In this document: positions 33,771 to 43,093 of the stretch, in pieces
Position numbering within the stretch: the stretch's first letter is position 1
How the letters are laid out: each line of letters starts with the position of its first letter
NCBI GenBank assembly: GCA_021774575.1
Contig: JAJFIX010000014.1
Span: 1 to 64,000, forward strand
Source of the DNA: Alphaproteobacteria bacterium
Lineage (GTDB): Bacteria > Pseudomonadota > Alphaproteobacteria > UBA6615
Direction: 5' to 3'
Length of the DNA stretch: 64,000 nt
Program-made: the position numbers and the translations under genes
Notes under the pieces: model-generated
The model's database searches: none
Told to the model about the DNA's origin: nothing
Seen by the model: only the letters and a program-made list of their open reading frames with translations

Positions 33771-34754
33771 ATGACGGTAATTGATATCCATACCCATATG
33801 TTCGGCAATAGTTGGCTCGACATGTTGAAAAAGCATGGCAGTCCCGATTATGGCGCTGATCGCATGGCCGATAATCGCGATTACCTGATCGAAAAAGGCG
33901 CGCCAGCCTGCGCCTTTGAAGTTGAAGCGTTTGATTATGATCGGCGAATTGCGGCGATGGATGCGTCCGGCATCGATCTGGCAATTGTTTCTTTGACCTC
34001 GCCAAGTGTTTTCTGGGGCGGTGAGGAAATTAGCGTGGAAACGGCGCGGCTTGCCAATGATGAAATGGCCGGCGGCCAGACGGCCTATCCCGACCGGATC
34101 CGCTATTTTGCATCCATACCTTGGCAATATCCCGACAGGGCTTTGGCTGAATTGGACCGTGCCGTCGAAGCCGGTGCCGTTGGGGTCATGGCGCTGGCCA
34201 ATGTTGTCGGGAAACATTTGATCGACCCCATGTTTGAGCCGATTTGGGCTGAGCTAAACCGGCGAAAAATGCCTGTATTGGTGCACCCAACCGCACCTTT
34301 TGGTGCCAAGGAGGCCGAATTTGGTATCGAGCGAATTTTGATGCCAGCCGCCGGCTTCATGTTTGATACGACACTGGCGATTGCCCGCATGGTGATCGAC
34401 GGGTTTTTCGACCGGTATCAGGATGTTCGGATCATCGCGTCACATGGTGGTGGTTATCTGCCCTACGTGGCGGGGCGTATCGACATGTTTTTTGCCGCCG
34501 AAACCCTCGTCGAACGCAAAATCAAAGAACGGCCGGAAACCTATCTTGAAAATATTTATTATGATTCGATTGTCTATAATCCGGGTGCCCTGGATCTCTG
34601 TTTGGAGCTCGCCGGTCCGCAAAACGTGATGTTTGGGACCGATTTCCCGATGCCGGCGGATATTCCAAAACTTTATTCTCTGATCGACCGGTTGCCCGCC
34701 GATCAGCAAACGGCGATAAAAAGCGGCAACGCAATGTCGATGTTCGGGCTCTAG
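33771..34754 (+). CDS. Amidohydrolase family 2 (ACMSD-like) protein
   Basis: This is a metal-dependent TIM-barrel hydrolase or decarboxylase of 327 residues. The HxH metal motif is in MTVIDIHTHMFG. VLVHPTAPFG and IIASHGGGYLPYVAGRID carry the next His ligands, and the last Asp is in MFGTDFPMP. These are the marks of the aminocarboxymuconate-semialdehyde decarboxylase and 2-hydroxy-aromatic decarboxylase group. It stands alone between a peptidase and a DUF1523 gene and overlaps the latter by four bases in convergent orientation. A role in aromatic or amide catabolism is likely, but the substrate cannot be assigned. Confidence 0.85.
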   Translation: MTVIDIHTHMFGNSWLDMLKKHGSPDYGADRMADNRDYLIEKGAPACAFEVEAFDYDRRIAAMDASGIDLAIVSLTSPSVFWGGEEISVETARLANDEMAGGQTAYPDRIRYFASIPWQYPDRALAELDRAVEAGAVGVMALANVVGKHLIDPMFEPIWAELNRRKMPVLVHPTAPFGAKEAEFGIERILMPAAGFMFDTTLAIARMVIDGFFDRYQDVRIIASHGGGYLPYVAGRIDMFFAAETLVERKIKERPETYLENIYYDSIVYNPGALDLCLELAGPQNVMFGTDFPMPADIPKLYSLIDRLPADQQTAIKSGNAMSMFGL

Positions 34755-35416
34755 GGCAGGCGCGAGGATATCCAATTCTTGATCCGCCGGTGAAAGCCGG
34801 TTGCCCGGTGCGCCGTCGCCTGCGCGCGATCCTCGGCTGCGTCTGAAAATTCATCAATCTCGTCGCCGAGTTTAGTCAACGCCGGATCGATAAGGCGTCG
34901 ACGCAGTTTGCGCAAAAATGACCAAGCCAGTGCCAACAGTATGGCCAGCATTACAAAAAACCCGATATTGAACCATGGTATGGGGCGATAGTCGGGGCCG
35001 TCGACCCTCCTGAGGTCAACGGCGTTTGGGAACATCGAAAATATTTCGATGCGCCAGCCGTAATGGCTGACGACAAACCATTTGGGGTCGGCGGCGGTCG
35101 AGACCGCGTCCTGGGCAATCGCCTGAATATTGCTGCTGTCGAATTTGAAATACCAGGGAAAGCCCCAGTCGGTCTCCTCGTTTCGAAAAACACGCGGACT
35201 GCCGTCGGGCCAAACGGCATTGATGAAACGGACGTCTCTTGTGTCGGCACCGGCCAGCCCGTCTCCTTCTTTTAGCGTTTCCCGGCTCACCACATCCATG
35301 CGTTTGACGTCGGTGCCGACGATCCGCACGACATCCTTGGACGGCAGGTAGAAGTTTAGAAAAAGCGCAATGAAGGTTAGGAGGACAATCCAAAAAACGC
35401 GTTTTGCCGTTCGCAT
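34751..35416 (-). CDS. DUF1523 family membrane protein
   Basis: This 221-residue protein has an N-terminal TM helix (VFWIVLLTFIALFLNFYLP), a periplasmic domain with RIVGTDVKRMD, DTRDVRFINA, NEETDWGFPWYFKFDSSNIQAIAQ and VVSHYGWRIEIFSMFPNAV, and a second TM helix near residues 150-168. A charged cytoplasmic tail follows. The arrangement and motifs fit DUF1523, a proteobacterial family without known function. It lies nine bases downstream of the ABC exporter gene on the same strand, so it probably belongs to the same envelope operon. Confidence 0.82.
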   Translation of the reverse strand: MRTAKRVFWIVLLTFIALFLNFYLPSKDVVRIVGTDVKRMDVVSRETLKEGDGLAGADTRDVRFINAVWPDGSPRVFRNEETDWGFPWYFKFDSSNIQAIAQDAVSTAADPKWFVVSHYGWRIEIFSMFPNAVDLRRVDGPDYRPIPWFNIGFFVMLAILLALAWSFLRKLRRRLIDPALTKLGDEIDEFSDAAEDRAQATAHRATGFHRRIKNWISSRLP

Positions 35417-35424
35417 AACTGCTC

Positions 35425-37191
35425 CTAAATTTGGATGGCGTGTTGCGTCGAATTGGCGGTCATTTCAACCAAGACGGTTTTGCGGTCGGTAAGCCGATAA
35501 ACCTTATCGGCCATTTTCGTCCAAGGGTCCCGGTGGCTGATTGCCAGAACGGTGATTTCACCCGATAGCCGGGCGATGTTTTCGCATATATCTCGTTCCG
35601 TCGCTGGGTCGAGGGCACTGGTGACTTCGTCCATAATCAGCAATTTGGGTTGGCGCAGCAGTGCCCGGGCCAGGGCAATGCGCTGGCGCTGGCCGCCGGA
35701 CAATTTTGTTCCCTTGTCACCGACCTGGGTCTGCAAGCCTTCCGGTTGGGCCGCCACAAATTCCCAGGCACCGGCAGCTACCAAAGCGGCGCGCACCTCC
35801 GCCTCGCCATAATCGCGATTGCCTAGGGTGATATTGGCCAGGATCGTATCGTGGAGCAGGATCAGCTCCTGGGGCACATAGCCGACCAATTGGCGCCATT
35901 GGTCGAGGTCGATCGCACGCAACGGCGTGTCGTCGACCACGACCCTGCCGCTATCGGGTTGGTAGAGGCCGATTATCAGGTCGGTTATCGTCGTCTTGCC
36001 AGCGCCCGATGGGCCGGTAATGACCGTGATGCCACCCACCGGAATATCCATTGAGGCGCCGGTCAGTATCTTATTTTCCCCGTGCGAAAAATCTACATTC
36101 TCAAGATGGATCGCATCTCCAAAAATGGGCGTCCCCGTCCCCGGGTTTGGTTCGCGGGCGGCAATCGCCTCGGCGATCAGCTCCTCGACGGCGCGCACCG
36201 GGGGTTCCAGCATGACCGCTTTCTGGTATTGATTTTGGATCCGTCCGACACTGCGGATCGAGGCAAACAGCACCAGCCCGACAACAATAAATTCTGAAAT
36301 CGGCACGGCGAAATATATGTGGGCGATATAAAACCCGCCGGCAATGGCCGCGACCGCCAGAAATTCTTCTAGATATCTCAGGGCGAATCGACCGAGCACT
36401 AGCCGCCGCAGCGCCTTATTGAGTTGAGTGTTGCGTTTTTCAACCAAGTTGGTGAATAGCCGCTGCACGGCCATCGCTTTTAACGGCTTAATATTGTTGA
36501 GAATATCACTGACATAGACCACCAGTTGCGAGGTGCGCATGGTTTGTTGGCGCCCGGCCTTTCGCACCATGGTGACAAGAAAACTCAATGCGAGCGCTAT
36601 CGTTGCGCCGACTGCGATGGAGATCAGCGCAAGTTTCCAGGAAACAAGGAGCGCCACCGTGATATAGGCCACCGTCTCGATCGCGCTTTTCACCAGCACG
36701 GCGATGGCGGTATAGGTGTTGGTGGCGCGGGTTGCATCGACGCTGATTGAATTTGCCACCCGCCCCAGCGCCAAATTGGTGAAATAGTCCCACCGGACAT
36801 GCAGCAATTCGCGGATGAGCTGGCGGCGCATTCTGGTGGCGACCCGGGCCCCGGCATACCCCATATAGGTCAGGGCAATAACCGATAGAACCGCTTTTAA
36901 AAACAGACCGCCGACGCCAAAAGCCAGCAAAGTGCCGATGGTCGGTGTCAGCCCGAAAATGGCCAGCCCATCGGTGATCATGACATGGAGGGGCGAAGAC
37001 CCGCCGGCACCACCCTCCGACGTCATGGTTAAGAGGGGCAGCATTGTCGATAGGCCGACCCCTTCAAACAGACCCGCCAGTAACAACAGCAGCAAAACCG
37101 CCCACGGGTTGGCGGCCTTAGACTGGAAAAAGATGCGGAGCAGCCCGGTCATTGGATCCGACGTGTAATGAGTATAGGTGCCGTATACCAT
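35425..37191 (-). CDS. ABC exporter, fused permease and ATPase (MsbA-like)
   Basis: This 588-residue half-transporter has six TM helices in residues ~20-310 and a C-terminal ATPase domain. The ATPase domain has Walker A GPSGAGKTT, Q-loop GYVPQELILLHDTI, signature LSGGQRQRIALARALL, Walker B LLIMDEVTSALD and H-loop AISHRD. Type I exporters of this form move lipids, glycolipid precursors or drugs out of the cell. The start may instead be the ATG at 37152, which gives MTGLLRIFF. It is in one minus-strand run with ELM1 and surface-carbohydrate genes, so a glycan or lipid-linked substrate is more likely than a drug. Confidence 0.9.
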   Translation of the reverse strand: MVYGTYTHYTSDPMTGLLRIFFQSKAANPWAVLLLLLLAGLFEGVGLSTMLPLLTMTSEGGAGGSSPLHVMITDGLAIFGLTPTIGTLLAFGVGGLFLKAVLSVIALTYMGYAGARVATRMRRQLIRELLHVRWDYFTNLALGRVANSISVDATRATNTYTAIAVLVKSAIETVAYITVALLVSWKLALISIAVGATIALALSFLVTMVRKAGRQQTMRTSQLVVYVSDILNNIKPLKAMAVQRLFTNLVEKRNTQLNKALRRLVLGRFALRYLEEFLAVAAIAGGFYIAHIYFAVPISEFIVVGLVLFASIRSVGRIQNQYQKAVMLEPPVRAVEELIAEAIAAREPNPGTGTPIFGDAIHLENVDFSHGENKILTGASMDIPVGGITVITGPSGAGKTTITDLIIGLYQPDSGRVVVDDTPLRAIDLDQWRQLVGYVPQELILLHDTILANITLGNRDYGEAEVRAALVAAGAWEFVAAQPEGLQTQVGDKGTKLSGGQRQRIALARALLRQPKLLIMDEVTSALDPATERDICENIARLSGEITVLAISHRDPWTKMADKVYRLTDRKTVLVEMTANSTQHAIQI

Positions 37192-37213
37192 ATTGGCCGC
37201 CGTAGAGAATGGT

Positions 37214-38308
37214 TCAATGGGTCACCAGGTGGATCACCAGATTACGCACCCTATCGACGATATTGGCGAGCGCTTCTCCGTCATCACCCGATGAAGAGCA
37301 GGAGATTTCGCACGTCGAGTCGAACCAGCAGGCGCGTCCATCGGCGATGGCGGCATCGTGAACCCGCGAGACAAGACGCGGTGGCGAAAAGAGCCCCCGG
37401 TTCGCCAAGCCTCGTAATCCATGCCCGACCATGCCCGGTTTATCGACCGACCGGGAAAACGCAAAGGCGGCACGGGTCATCGCGTTACTTTTAGACGGTG
37501 GTCGCCAAATTGCCACCGGGGCACCCGTACCGCAGGCTTCTGCGGCCAGAGAAATGCTGTCGCCGGTAACAATAAAATTATCCGCGAGGGTCAAAATTGC
37601 TTTATGCGGGTTTTCGCCCTGGGGGCTCCATTGATGAAAGTGATGTTCTGCCTCGATCTCCCGGTCGAGGGCGGTGGCGAAATCCGCCGGTGTACGCGGC
37701 CCGGTACTGACCAACAGACTGCCGCCGAATTTTCGAACCCATTGATTAATCTCGTTTGCCAGGCGTTGGGCGTCGGTGGGGGAAAAGGGGTACGGCCATG
37801 TTGCCCCGCCGACCAGCAGGCCGGTCCAGGGCCGGGGTAGCTGGCGAAATTTTTGCGCCCACTCTGCTGTCATCGTGTCTGTGGCGGAATTTTGTGCGAT
37901 CGGTGGACCGGTCAGTGGAAAGGTCAGCCGGGCCAGGTTTGGCCGGGCCGGTAGGCCGTATTGCGCCGTCGTGACAACCAAATCAAACAGCTTTAAATCG
38001 GCACGGGGGCGACCGATTTGCACGAGCTTGGTCTTGCCGCCGGACTGTTTTTTTATCCAGCGGGCTGGCGCAACGGATCGGCGACCCGCGGCGATGATCA
38101 AGTCGGGCCACGGCGGGGTTAGCGATGTCCGGTATTCGGGGTGAACCGAGGTCAGGCTCGGGCCGAGCACTCTATTTGGGAGGGCAAAAAGGCGGTTATA
38201 GGCGAGTTGTTTTACCAGATAGGGCCAGCCGAGACGTTGGGCGAGCGCGTCGACCTGTCTATTGTCGCCGACCCGTTCGCCAAGAATTGCCCAAACGATT
38301 GGAGACAT
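37214..38308 (-). CDS. ELM1/DUF1022 family protein
   Basis: This 364-residue protein opens VWAILGERVGDNRQVDALAQRLGWP, the hallmark of the family that includes plant mitochondrial fission factor ELM1. Later blocks are PDLIIAAGRRSVAPARWIKKQSGGKTKLVQIGRPR, FDLVVTTAQYGLP, LLVGGATWPY, LLVSTGPRTP and NFIVTGDSISLAAEACGTGAPVAIW. This is a GT-B-like layout resembling a nucleotide-sugar glycosyltransferase. The bacterial function is not established. Position beside surface-carbohydrate and sphingolipid genes favours a glycosyltransferase role. It lies 22 bases upstream of the ABC exporter gene. Confidence 0.88.
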   Translation of the reverse strand: MSPIVWAILGERVGDNRQVDALAQRLGWPYLVKQLAYNRLFALPNRVLGPSLTSVHPEYRTSLTPPWPDLIIAAGRRSVAPARWIKKQSGGKTKLVQIGRPRADLKLFDLVVTTAQYGLPARPNLARLTFPLTGPPIAQNSATDTMTAEWAQKFRQLPRPWTGLLVGGATWPYPFSPTDAQRLANEINQWVRKFGGSLLVSTGPRTPADFATALDREIEAEHHFHQWSPQGENPHKAILTLADNFIVTGDSISLAAEACGTGAPVAIWRPPSKSNAMTRAAFAFSRSVDKPGMVGHGLRGLANRGLFSPPRLVSRVHDAAIADGRACWFDSTCEISCSSSGDDGEALANIVDRVRNLVIHLVTH

Positions 38309-38323
38309 ATCGTTGATGTTCCG

Positions 38324-39691
38324 TTAGCGGCGCGAAACCAGAAAAATGTCGGGCATGACCTCGCGCGCCGTGACATTTTTAAAACGCCCAAGGCTTGCCT
38401 GGAAACGGGCGATCCTATTTTGCACTTCATGGACGGCGATCGGTGGATATTGCTGGTGCTGATGATGGGCGGAGTAGATATCGTTCTTTTTAAACGACCG
38501 GACCCATTTTCCCAGGGCGCGGATATTTGCCGCCCACCAGCCGCCGATCATTGCCGGCAATGTGGTTGTACGCGTCGGTGCGCGGGAGAAGTTTTCAAGC
38601 ACATCCATAATCAAATCCGAAGCGAGTTTGCGCTCATCATGGGTAATAAACTCGTCCAATATTTCCGGTCGCTGCTTCGGCCCGGCATTTGGCGCTGTGC
38701 CTTGGGTATATGGTGCGACGCAATCGACCAATTCATCGAAAGTGGCGCAGCTTTGGCTAATATCATTGGGCAGATGCCGGTCAAATTCCTCCGACGTAAT
38801 TGGCTGATAGGCAATCTCAGTTTTACCCAAAAGCACGCCTTCAATTGCCGTCATACAGCCGTTATGGATGGCCAGATCGGCACCCAGTAACCACGGAACT
38901 ACATTCCCGTCCTGCACCACATGCAGATTATCACGGGGTGCGGCCATCTTGTTCCAGGTTTCGATATTCTCCGACGGGTGCGGGCGCAGAACAATATTTG
39001 TCTCGGGAAATCGGTCGGCCAATTTGCCGACCATCTCAAAAAATAGCCAGAAAAGCTCGGTGCGATAGGCCACTGATTCGGCCCAAAATTTGGCGGTCGC
39101 CGGGCTGCGGGTGGCGGAGCGTTTATGTTCGACGGTCTTTTCGCCAAGCACCATGTTGGACAAGCCAAAACTCGAATTGATTAAAATATAGCTTCCATAG
39201 ATCCCGCGTATGTCTTCGACCTTGGCATCGTAAAAGGCTCTGAGCTCGGGGCGCAACAGGTCGACGCGCGGATTGCCCGTCTCGTGAACCTGCGCCCCGC
39301 CATAAAATGGATTGGACTCAAAAACCTTGCGGTAATTGGGGCCCCAGGCGAACACGCCCTGGACCTGTTCCACCGACCCCTTGCCCACACGCATTTCGTG
39401 ATAGATGGGGGTTGGCAACAGCACCAGCCCTTCTTCATCCCAGGCAAAAATCTGGTGTCCCAGGCGGCGCATGATCTTGAGCATTGTGGCTTTGGTGGCG
39501 CCAAAGCCCTTGGCAATAAAAATACCGCGGGGCAGAGCTGCGATCCGGTTTCGAATTCGATTTTGGAAGCCTATATAGGCGGGGATGCCGCGTTCGGCGC
39601 TGACGCAGGCGAGCAATAATTTGGCGTCGAACTCACGCACCTGTTGTTCGACTGGAATGATCAGAGGTTTAGGGCTCATATTCAACTTCAT
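38324..39691 (-). CDS. Surface carbohydrate biosynthesis protein, CDP-glycerol-transferase-like fold
   Basis: This is a protein of about 455 residues with PLIIPVEQQVREFDAKLLLACVSAERGIPAYIG at the start, then FAWGPNYRKVF, GNPRVDLLRPE, ILINSSFGLSN, and NIVLRPHPSEN with a LGADLAIHNGCMTAIEGVLLGK block. The RPHPSE and HNGCTAxE motifs resemble those of CDP-glycerol glycerophosphotransferase and capsule KpsS-like enzymes. The family is usually named surface carbohydrate biosynthesis protein. The longer frame to 39871 would overlap the divergent synthase gene, so I use 39691. It likely adds or processes a glycan unit made with the adjacent NeuB-type enzyme. Confidence 0.8.
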   Translation of the reverse strand: MKLNMSPKPLIIPVEQQVREFDAKLLLACVSAERGIPAYIGFQNRIRNRIAALPRGIFIAKGFGATKATMLKIMRRLGHQIFAWDEEGLVLLPTPIYHEMRVGKGSVEQVQGVFAWGPNYRKVFESNPFYGGAQVHETGNPRVDLLRPELRAFYDAKVEDIRGIYGSYILINSSFGLSNMVLGEKTVEHKRSATRSPATAKFWAESVAYRTELFWLFFEMVGKLADRFPETNIVLRPHPSENIETWNKMAAPRDNLHVVQDGNVVPWLLGADLAIHNGCMTAIEGVLLGKTEIAYQPITSEEFDRHLPNDISQSCATFDELVDCVAPYTQGTAPNAGPKQRPEILDEFITHDERKLASDLIMDVLENFSRAPTRTTTLPAMIGGWWAANIRALGKWVRSFKKNDIYSAHHQHQQYPPIAVHEVQNRIARFQASLGRFKNVTAREVMPDIFLVSRR

Positions 39692-39766
39692 GCGTATCGC
39701 AAAGGTGCCATTACATATGGTATTCAGATTTTTGAAACGGAAATACTGAGGGGCTTTGAGACGATC

Positions 39767-40840
39767 ATGGGAGAACCGGAAAACACCGGAAATACACAAA
39801 ATTCGAGTTGGCTCGAGTCTCCAGCAGATGAGCGCTGCTGTACCATTATCGCCGAAGTCGCGCAAGCGCATGACGGATCGCTGGGGCTAGCGCATGCCTA
39901 TATCGATGCCGCGGCCCAGGCCGGGGTCGATGCGGTGAAATTCCAAACACATATCGCTGCGGCTGAAAGCACGGCACGTGAACCCTGGCGAACGAAATTC
40001 AGCCTGCAAGATGACACAAGGTACGATTATTGGCGACGCATGGAGTTTTCTCCCGACCAATGGCACGGCCTTAAACAGCATGCGCAAGACTCCGGTCTAA
40101 TGTTTTTAAGTTCGCCGTTTTCGGTCGAGGCGGTTGAACTGCTGACACAAGTTGGTGTCGCCGGTTGGAAAATTGCCTCGGGCGAAGTTACGAATGCACC
40201 AATGCTTAATGCCATCGCTGCGACTGGCCTGCCGGTCATACTGTCTACCGGGATCAGCCCCTTCGACGAAATTGACACCACCGTCCAACGCTTTAAGGCA
40301 AAGGATTTGGACCTCGCGGTGCTGCAATGCACGACGAAATATCCATCACCCCCCGAAGCGATCGGCTTGAACGTGATGGGCGAGTTTCGTGACCGTTACG
40401 GCGTTGCGGTTGGCCTGTCGGATCACTCGGGTACTATTTTTCCGTCATTGGCCGCGGCGACCCTTGGCGCGCAAGTGATCGAAGTTCATCTGACAATCAG
40501 CCGAGACCTATTTGGGCCCGACGTGCCTGCCTCTGTTACCGGTTCTGAACTTAGTCAGCTCGTCGAGGGGGTTCGGTTTATCGAGCGGATGCGCGCCAAC
40601 CCCATCGATAAAAGCCATATTGACGACGGTGCCGTTGAAATGCGGTCAATCTTTTTTAAAAGCGTTGTACCTCGCGAGAATATTTCTGCCGACACCGTGT
40701 TGGAAGCGCGCCACATCACGACCAAAAAACCGGGCACCGGCATTCCGGCAGAAAAATTTGATGAGGTCATCGGCAGGGTCTTGGCCCGCGATGTGTTGAA
40801 GGATGAGCCTCTGGTTGAGGGCGATTTCAAGCAAACTTAG
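39767..40840 (+). CDS. NeuB-family nonulosonate (sialic acid-like) synthase
   Basis: This 357-residue enzyme has an N-terminal TIM barrel: TIIAEVAQAHDGSLGLAHAYIDAAAQAGVDAVKFQTH, LMFLSSPFSVEAVELL, WKIASGEVTNAPML, LSTGISPFDEI, LQCTTKYPSPPEAIGLNVM and VGLSDHSGTIFPSLAAATLGAQVIEVHLT. A C-terminal SAF domain follows (residues ~300-357: RSIFFKSVVPRENISADTVLEARHI). NeuB, PseI and LegI condense phosphoenolpyruvate with a hexosamine to give sialic, pseudaminic or legionaminic acids. Which one cannot be told, and no partner CMP-transferase of classical type is in the window. The ATG at 39767 keeps clear of the divergent neighbour. Confidence 0.9.
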   Translation: MGEPENTGNTQNSSWLESPADERCCTIIAEVAQAHDGSLGLAHAYIDAAAQAGVDAVKFQTHIAAAESTAREPWRTKFSLQDDTRYDYWRRMEFSPDQWHGLKQHAQDSGLMFLSSPFSVEAVELLTQVGVAGWKIASGEVTNAPMLNAIAATGLPVILSTGISPFDEIDTTVQRFKAKDLDLAVLQCTTKYPSPPEAIGLNVMGEFRDRYGVAVGLSDHSGTIFPSLAAATLGAQVIEVHLTISRDLFGPDVPASVTGSELSQLVEGVRFIERMRANPIDKSHIDDGAVEMRSIFFKSVVPRENISADTVLEARHITTKKPGTGIPAEKFDEVIGRVLARDVLKDEPLVEGDFKQT

Positions 40841-41769
40841 CCGATGGTTTCGGCGGCGACCATGCCGATACCCTGATCGATTTTCTGCGGCCAGTCGGCA
40901 AATTGGGCGACCGGTGCTAGACCGTATTCGGGAAGATCGGCAACGGCGGCGGAGAAATGGTTTTTCTTCCTTGTCGCCAACCGCTTGTGCTCACTGGCGT
41001 TAAAATCGGCAAAGGGTTCGAACATGACCACATGGCGGCTGGCGACTCGGGCCATTTCCGGCAGCACTTTATCGCGAATTAATTCCATCTGTTCGATCGC
41101 TTGACGCGAAAAAACAAAGTCAAAATGACCGTCGTCAAAGGGTAATTCAGTTGCATTGGCCTGACGAAAGTCTATCCGCCGATGCGCCGTATCGTCGGCA
41201 ATTTTGCGCGTATTGAATACGGCAATTTCTTGCGGCAAAACGTCCAGTTCCTGGACCGATTTTGACGTTTTGAAACCGGAACTGCTGAGTTCAACACCGG
41301 TGAATGAAATGTCGGGAAATGAGGCTGCCAAGGCAAACAGATTAGACCCCGGACCCGATCCGATCTCGATCACCCTCTTAGGCTGGAGCCGCTCGACAAT
41401 ATCCATCAGCAAATCAAGATGCATCAGACCGAGGCAGCCAGGCCGCAAAGTCAGGCCTGTTTTCCCCCAGCTTGCATAGGTCCGCTTTGGCGTCGGCGCA
41501 TCGGGCCGGGGCCAATTAAAATCGCGCCAAATCGTGTCGTAAGCGGTTTCAACCTTATCGACTGTACGATGGGAGGCCGTTTTTGCTGCGAGGCCAATGG
41601 CGGATAAAAACGTACGTTTTCGCAGTTTGCGGCGAATTTCGCGCAAGCTGTCGCCTTCAATTTTTTGCCATTCTGGATCGCTGACAGGCAGGGTATTCTT
41701 TACCCACGGGTCAAGGATCCGGCGGTAATGCGCCCCTGGTTGCGCTTGAAATATTTTGGTGTCCGCCAT
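40837..41769 (-). CDS. SAM-dependent class I methyltransferase
   Basis: This 310-residue protein has an extended N-terminus and a Rossmann-type methyltransferase core: motif I RVIEIGSGPGSNLFALA, motif II ITGVELSSSGF-like (FTGVELSSSGFKTS), motif III NATELPFDDGHFDFVFSRQAIEQM and a later VASRHVVMFEPFAD strand. It matches Methyltransf_11. The target is unknown; surface-glycan or lipid modification is suggested by the neighbours. Its stop overlaps the synthase stop by four bases in convergent orientation. It is divergent from the candidate ceramide synthase, sharing a 181-base promoter region. Confidence 0.85.
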   Translation of the reverse strand: MADTKIFQAQPGAHYRRILDPWVKNTLPVSDPEWQKIEGDSLREIRRKLRKRTFLSAIGLAAKTASHRTVDKVETAYDTIWRDFNWPRPDAPTPKRTYASWGKTGLTLRPGCLGLMHLDLLMDIVERLQPKRVIEIGSGPGSNLFALAASFPDISFTGVELSSSGFKTSKSVQELDVLPQEIAVFNTRKIADDTAHRRIDFRQANATELPFDDGHFDFVFSRQAIEQMELIRDKVLPEMARVASRHVVMFEPFADFNASEHKRLATRKKNHFSAAVADLPEYGLAPVAQFADWPQKIDQGIGMVAAETIG

Positions 41770-41950
41770 GCCCTTGTGCCTCAAACATATTTTCGTTTAT
41801 TGGGTCTTTGTCCAGGGCTTAGCATAGGATAGCGCGATTCCTTTCCACCGGCCGGTCTGTTGACCCCTCAAATGCCAGTGACTAATTTGACTGCAAACTA
41901 ACCAGGGCCGAAGCATCAATGGAAACCGTGCAAATTAGAACGCGAAAATT

Positions 41951-43093
41951 GTGAGCGGTGGACCGCTTGATATTTTGCCGGTCAATGACCGCACGGACCT
42001 AGATGCGTTTATCCGGTTGCCGTGGACGATTTACCAAGACGATCCAAGTTGGATACCGCCCTTGGTTTTTGAGCGCAAAGAGCATCTCGACCCGGCGAAA
42101 AACCCCTATTTTCAGCATGCGGAAGTTGGGCTCTGGCTGGCCCGACGGAACGGACGGCCGGTAGGACGTATCTCGGCACAAATAGATCGTGCCTACCTCG
42201 AGCGCTATGATGACGCCACCGGCCATTTCGGCATGTTGGAGGCCGAAAATGATGGGGCTGTGTTTTCGGGGCTATTTGCGGCGGCGACGGAATGGTTACG
42301 GGCGCGGGGTATGACCCGGGCGGTGGGACCATTTAATCTGTCGATCAATGAGGAATCGGGACTGCTCATTGACGGTTTTGATACTCCACCGTCGATCATG
42401 ATGGGACATGCAAAACCCTATTATGCGCCGAGGGTCGAGGCCATGGGTTTTGCCAAGGTAAAGAATCTTCTGTGTTACCATTACACAATAGATGACCCTA
42501 TTCCGGCCCAGGTTGGCCGGTTTGTCGCCAGAGCTATGGGTGATCAAGGACTGGTCGTGCGCCACGTTAAACTGGCTGATTTATCCAACGAACTGGCGCG
42601 CATCCTTGATATCTTTAATGATGCTTGGTCGCAAAACTGGGGGTTTGTGCCGATGTCCGACGCCGAAATTAGCCATATGGCGAAGGCTCTGCGGCCGATC
42701 TTGCGACCTCAGTCGGCGGTGATTGCCGAACTTAACGGCGCGCCGGTGGCGATGGCGGTGAGCCTGCCAAATATCAACGAGGCGATCGCCGATCTAAACG
42801 GTCGGATGCTGCCCTTCGGCTGGTTAAAATTATTATGGCGGATCAAGGTGAAAACACCGAAATCCCTTCGCATTCCCTTGATGGGCGTGCGCCGAGCCTA
42901 CCAGGGTACGCCCTTAGGCGCTGGTCTCGCATTCACCGTGATCAAAACTCTACGCGATGCGCAGGAGGGACTTGGGGTTGAGACCGGTGAACTTTCCTGG
43001 ATCCTCGATGACAATTTGGCGATGCAGCGAATGATCGAGCAACTCGGGGCCCGAGTTTATAAAACCTATCGCATATATGAGCGCGCCCTGTGA
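41951..43093 (+). CDS. GNAT-fold acyltransferase, candidate bacterial ceramide synthase (bCerS-like)
   Basis: This 380-residue protein belongs to a GNAT-like family often misannotated as dATP pyrophosphohydrolase. Visible landmarks are FIRLPWTIYQDDPSWIPPL, NPYFQHAEVGLWLARRNGRPVGRISAQID, GPFNLSINEESGLLIDGFDTPPSIMMGHAKPYY and GELSWILDDNLAMQRMIEQLGARVYKTYRIYE. In Caulobacter a GNAT-family protein near spt acylates 3-ketosphinganine to make ceramide. Here the family, length and presence in an spt/cerR locus suggest the same role, which is inference. It starts with GTG and its stop overlaps the start of the next gene, a nucleotidyltransferase. The gene is about 10 kb from spt, on the opposite strand. 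Confidence 0.68.
   Translation: MSGGPLDILPVNDRTDLDAFIRLPWTIYQDDPSWIPPLVFERKEHLDPAKNPYFQHAEVGLWLARRNGRPVGRISAQIDRAYLERYDDATGHFGMLEAENDGAVFSGLFAAATEWLRARGMTRAVGPFNLSINEESGLLIDGFDTPPSIMMGHAKPYYAPRVEAMGFAKVKNLLCYHYTIDDPIPAQVGRFVARAMGDQGLVVRHVKLADLSNELARILDIFNDAWSQNWGFVPMSDAEISHMAKALRPILRPQSAVIAELNGAPVAMAVSLPNINEAIADLNGRMLPFGWLKLLWRIKVKTPKSLRIPLMGVRRAYQGTPLGAGLAFTVIKTLRDAQEGLGVETGELSWILDDNLAMQRMIEQLGARVYKTYRIYERAL

Noticed and set aside
38141-38890. A 249-codon + strand frame over the ELM1/surface-carbohydrate junction
   Set aside because: It lies opposite two well-supported minus-strand genes and has no domain.
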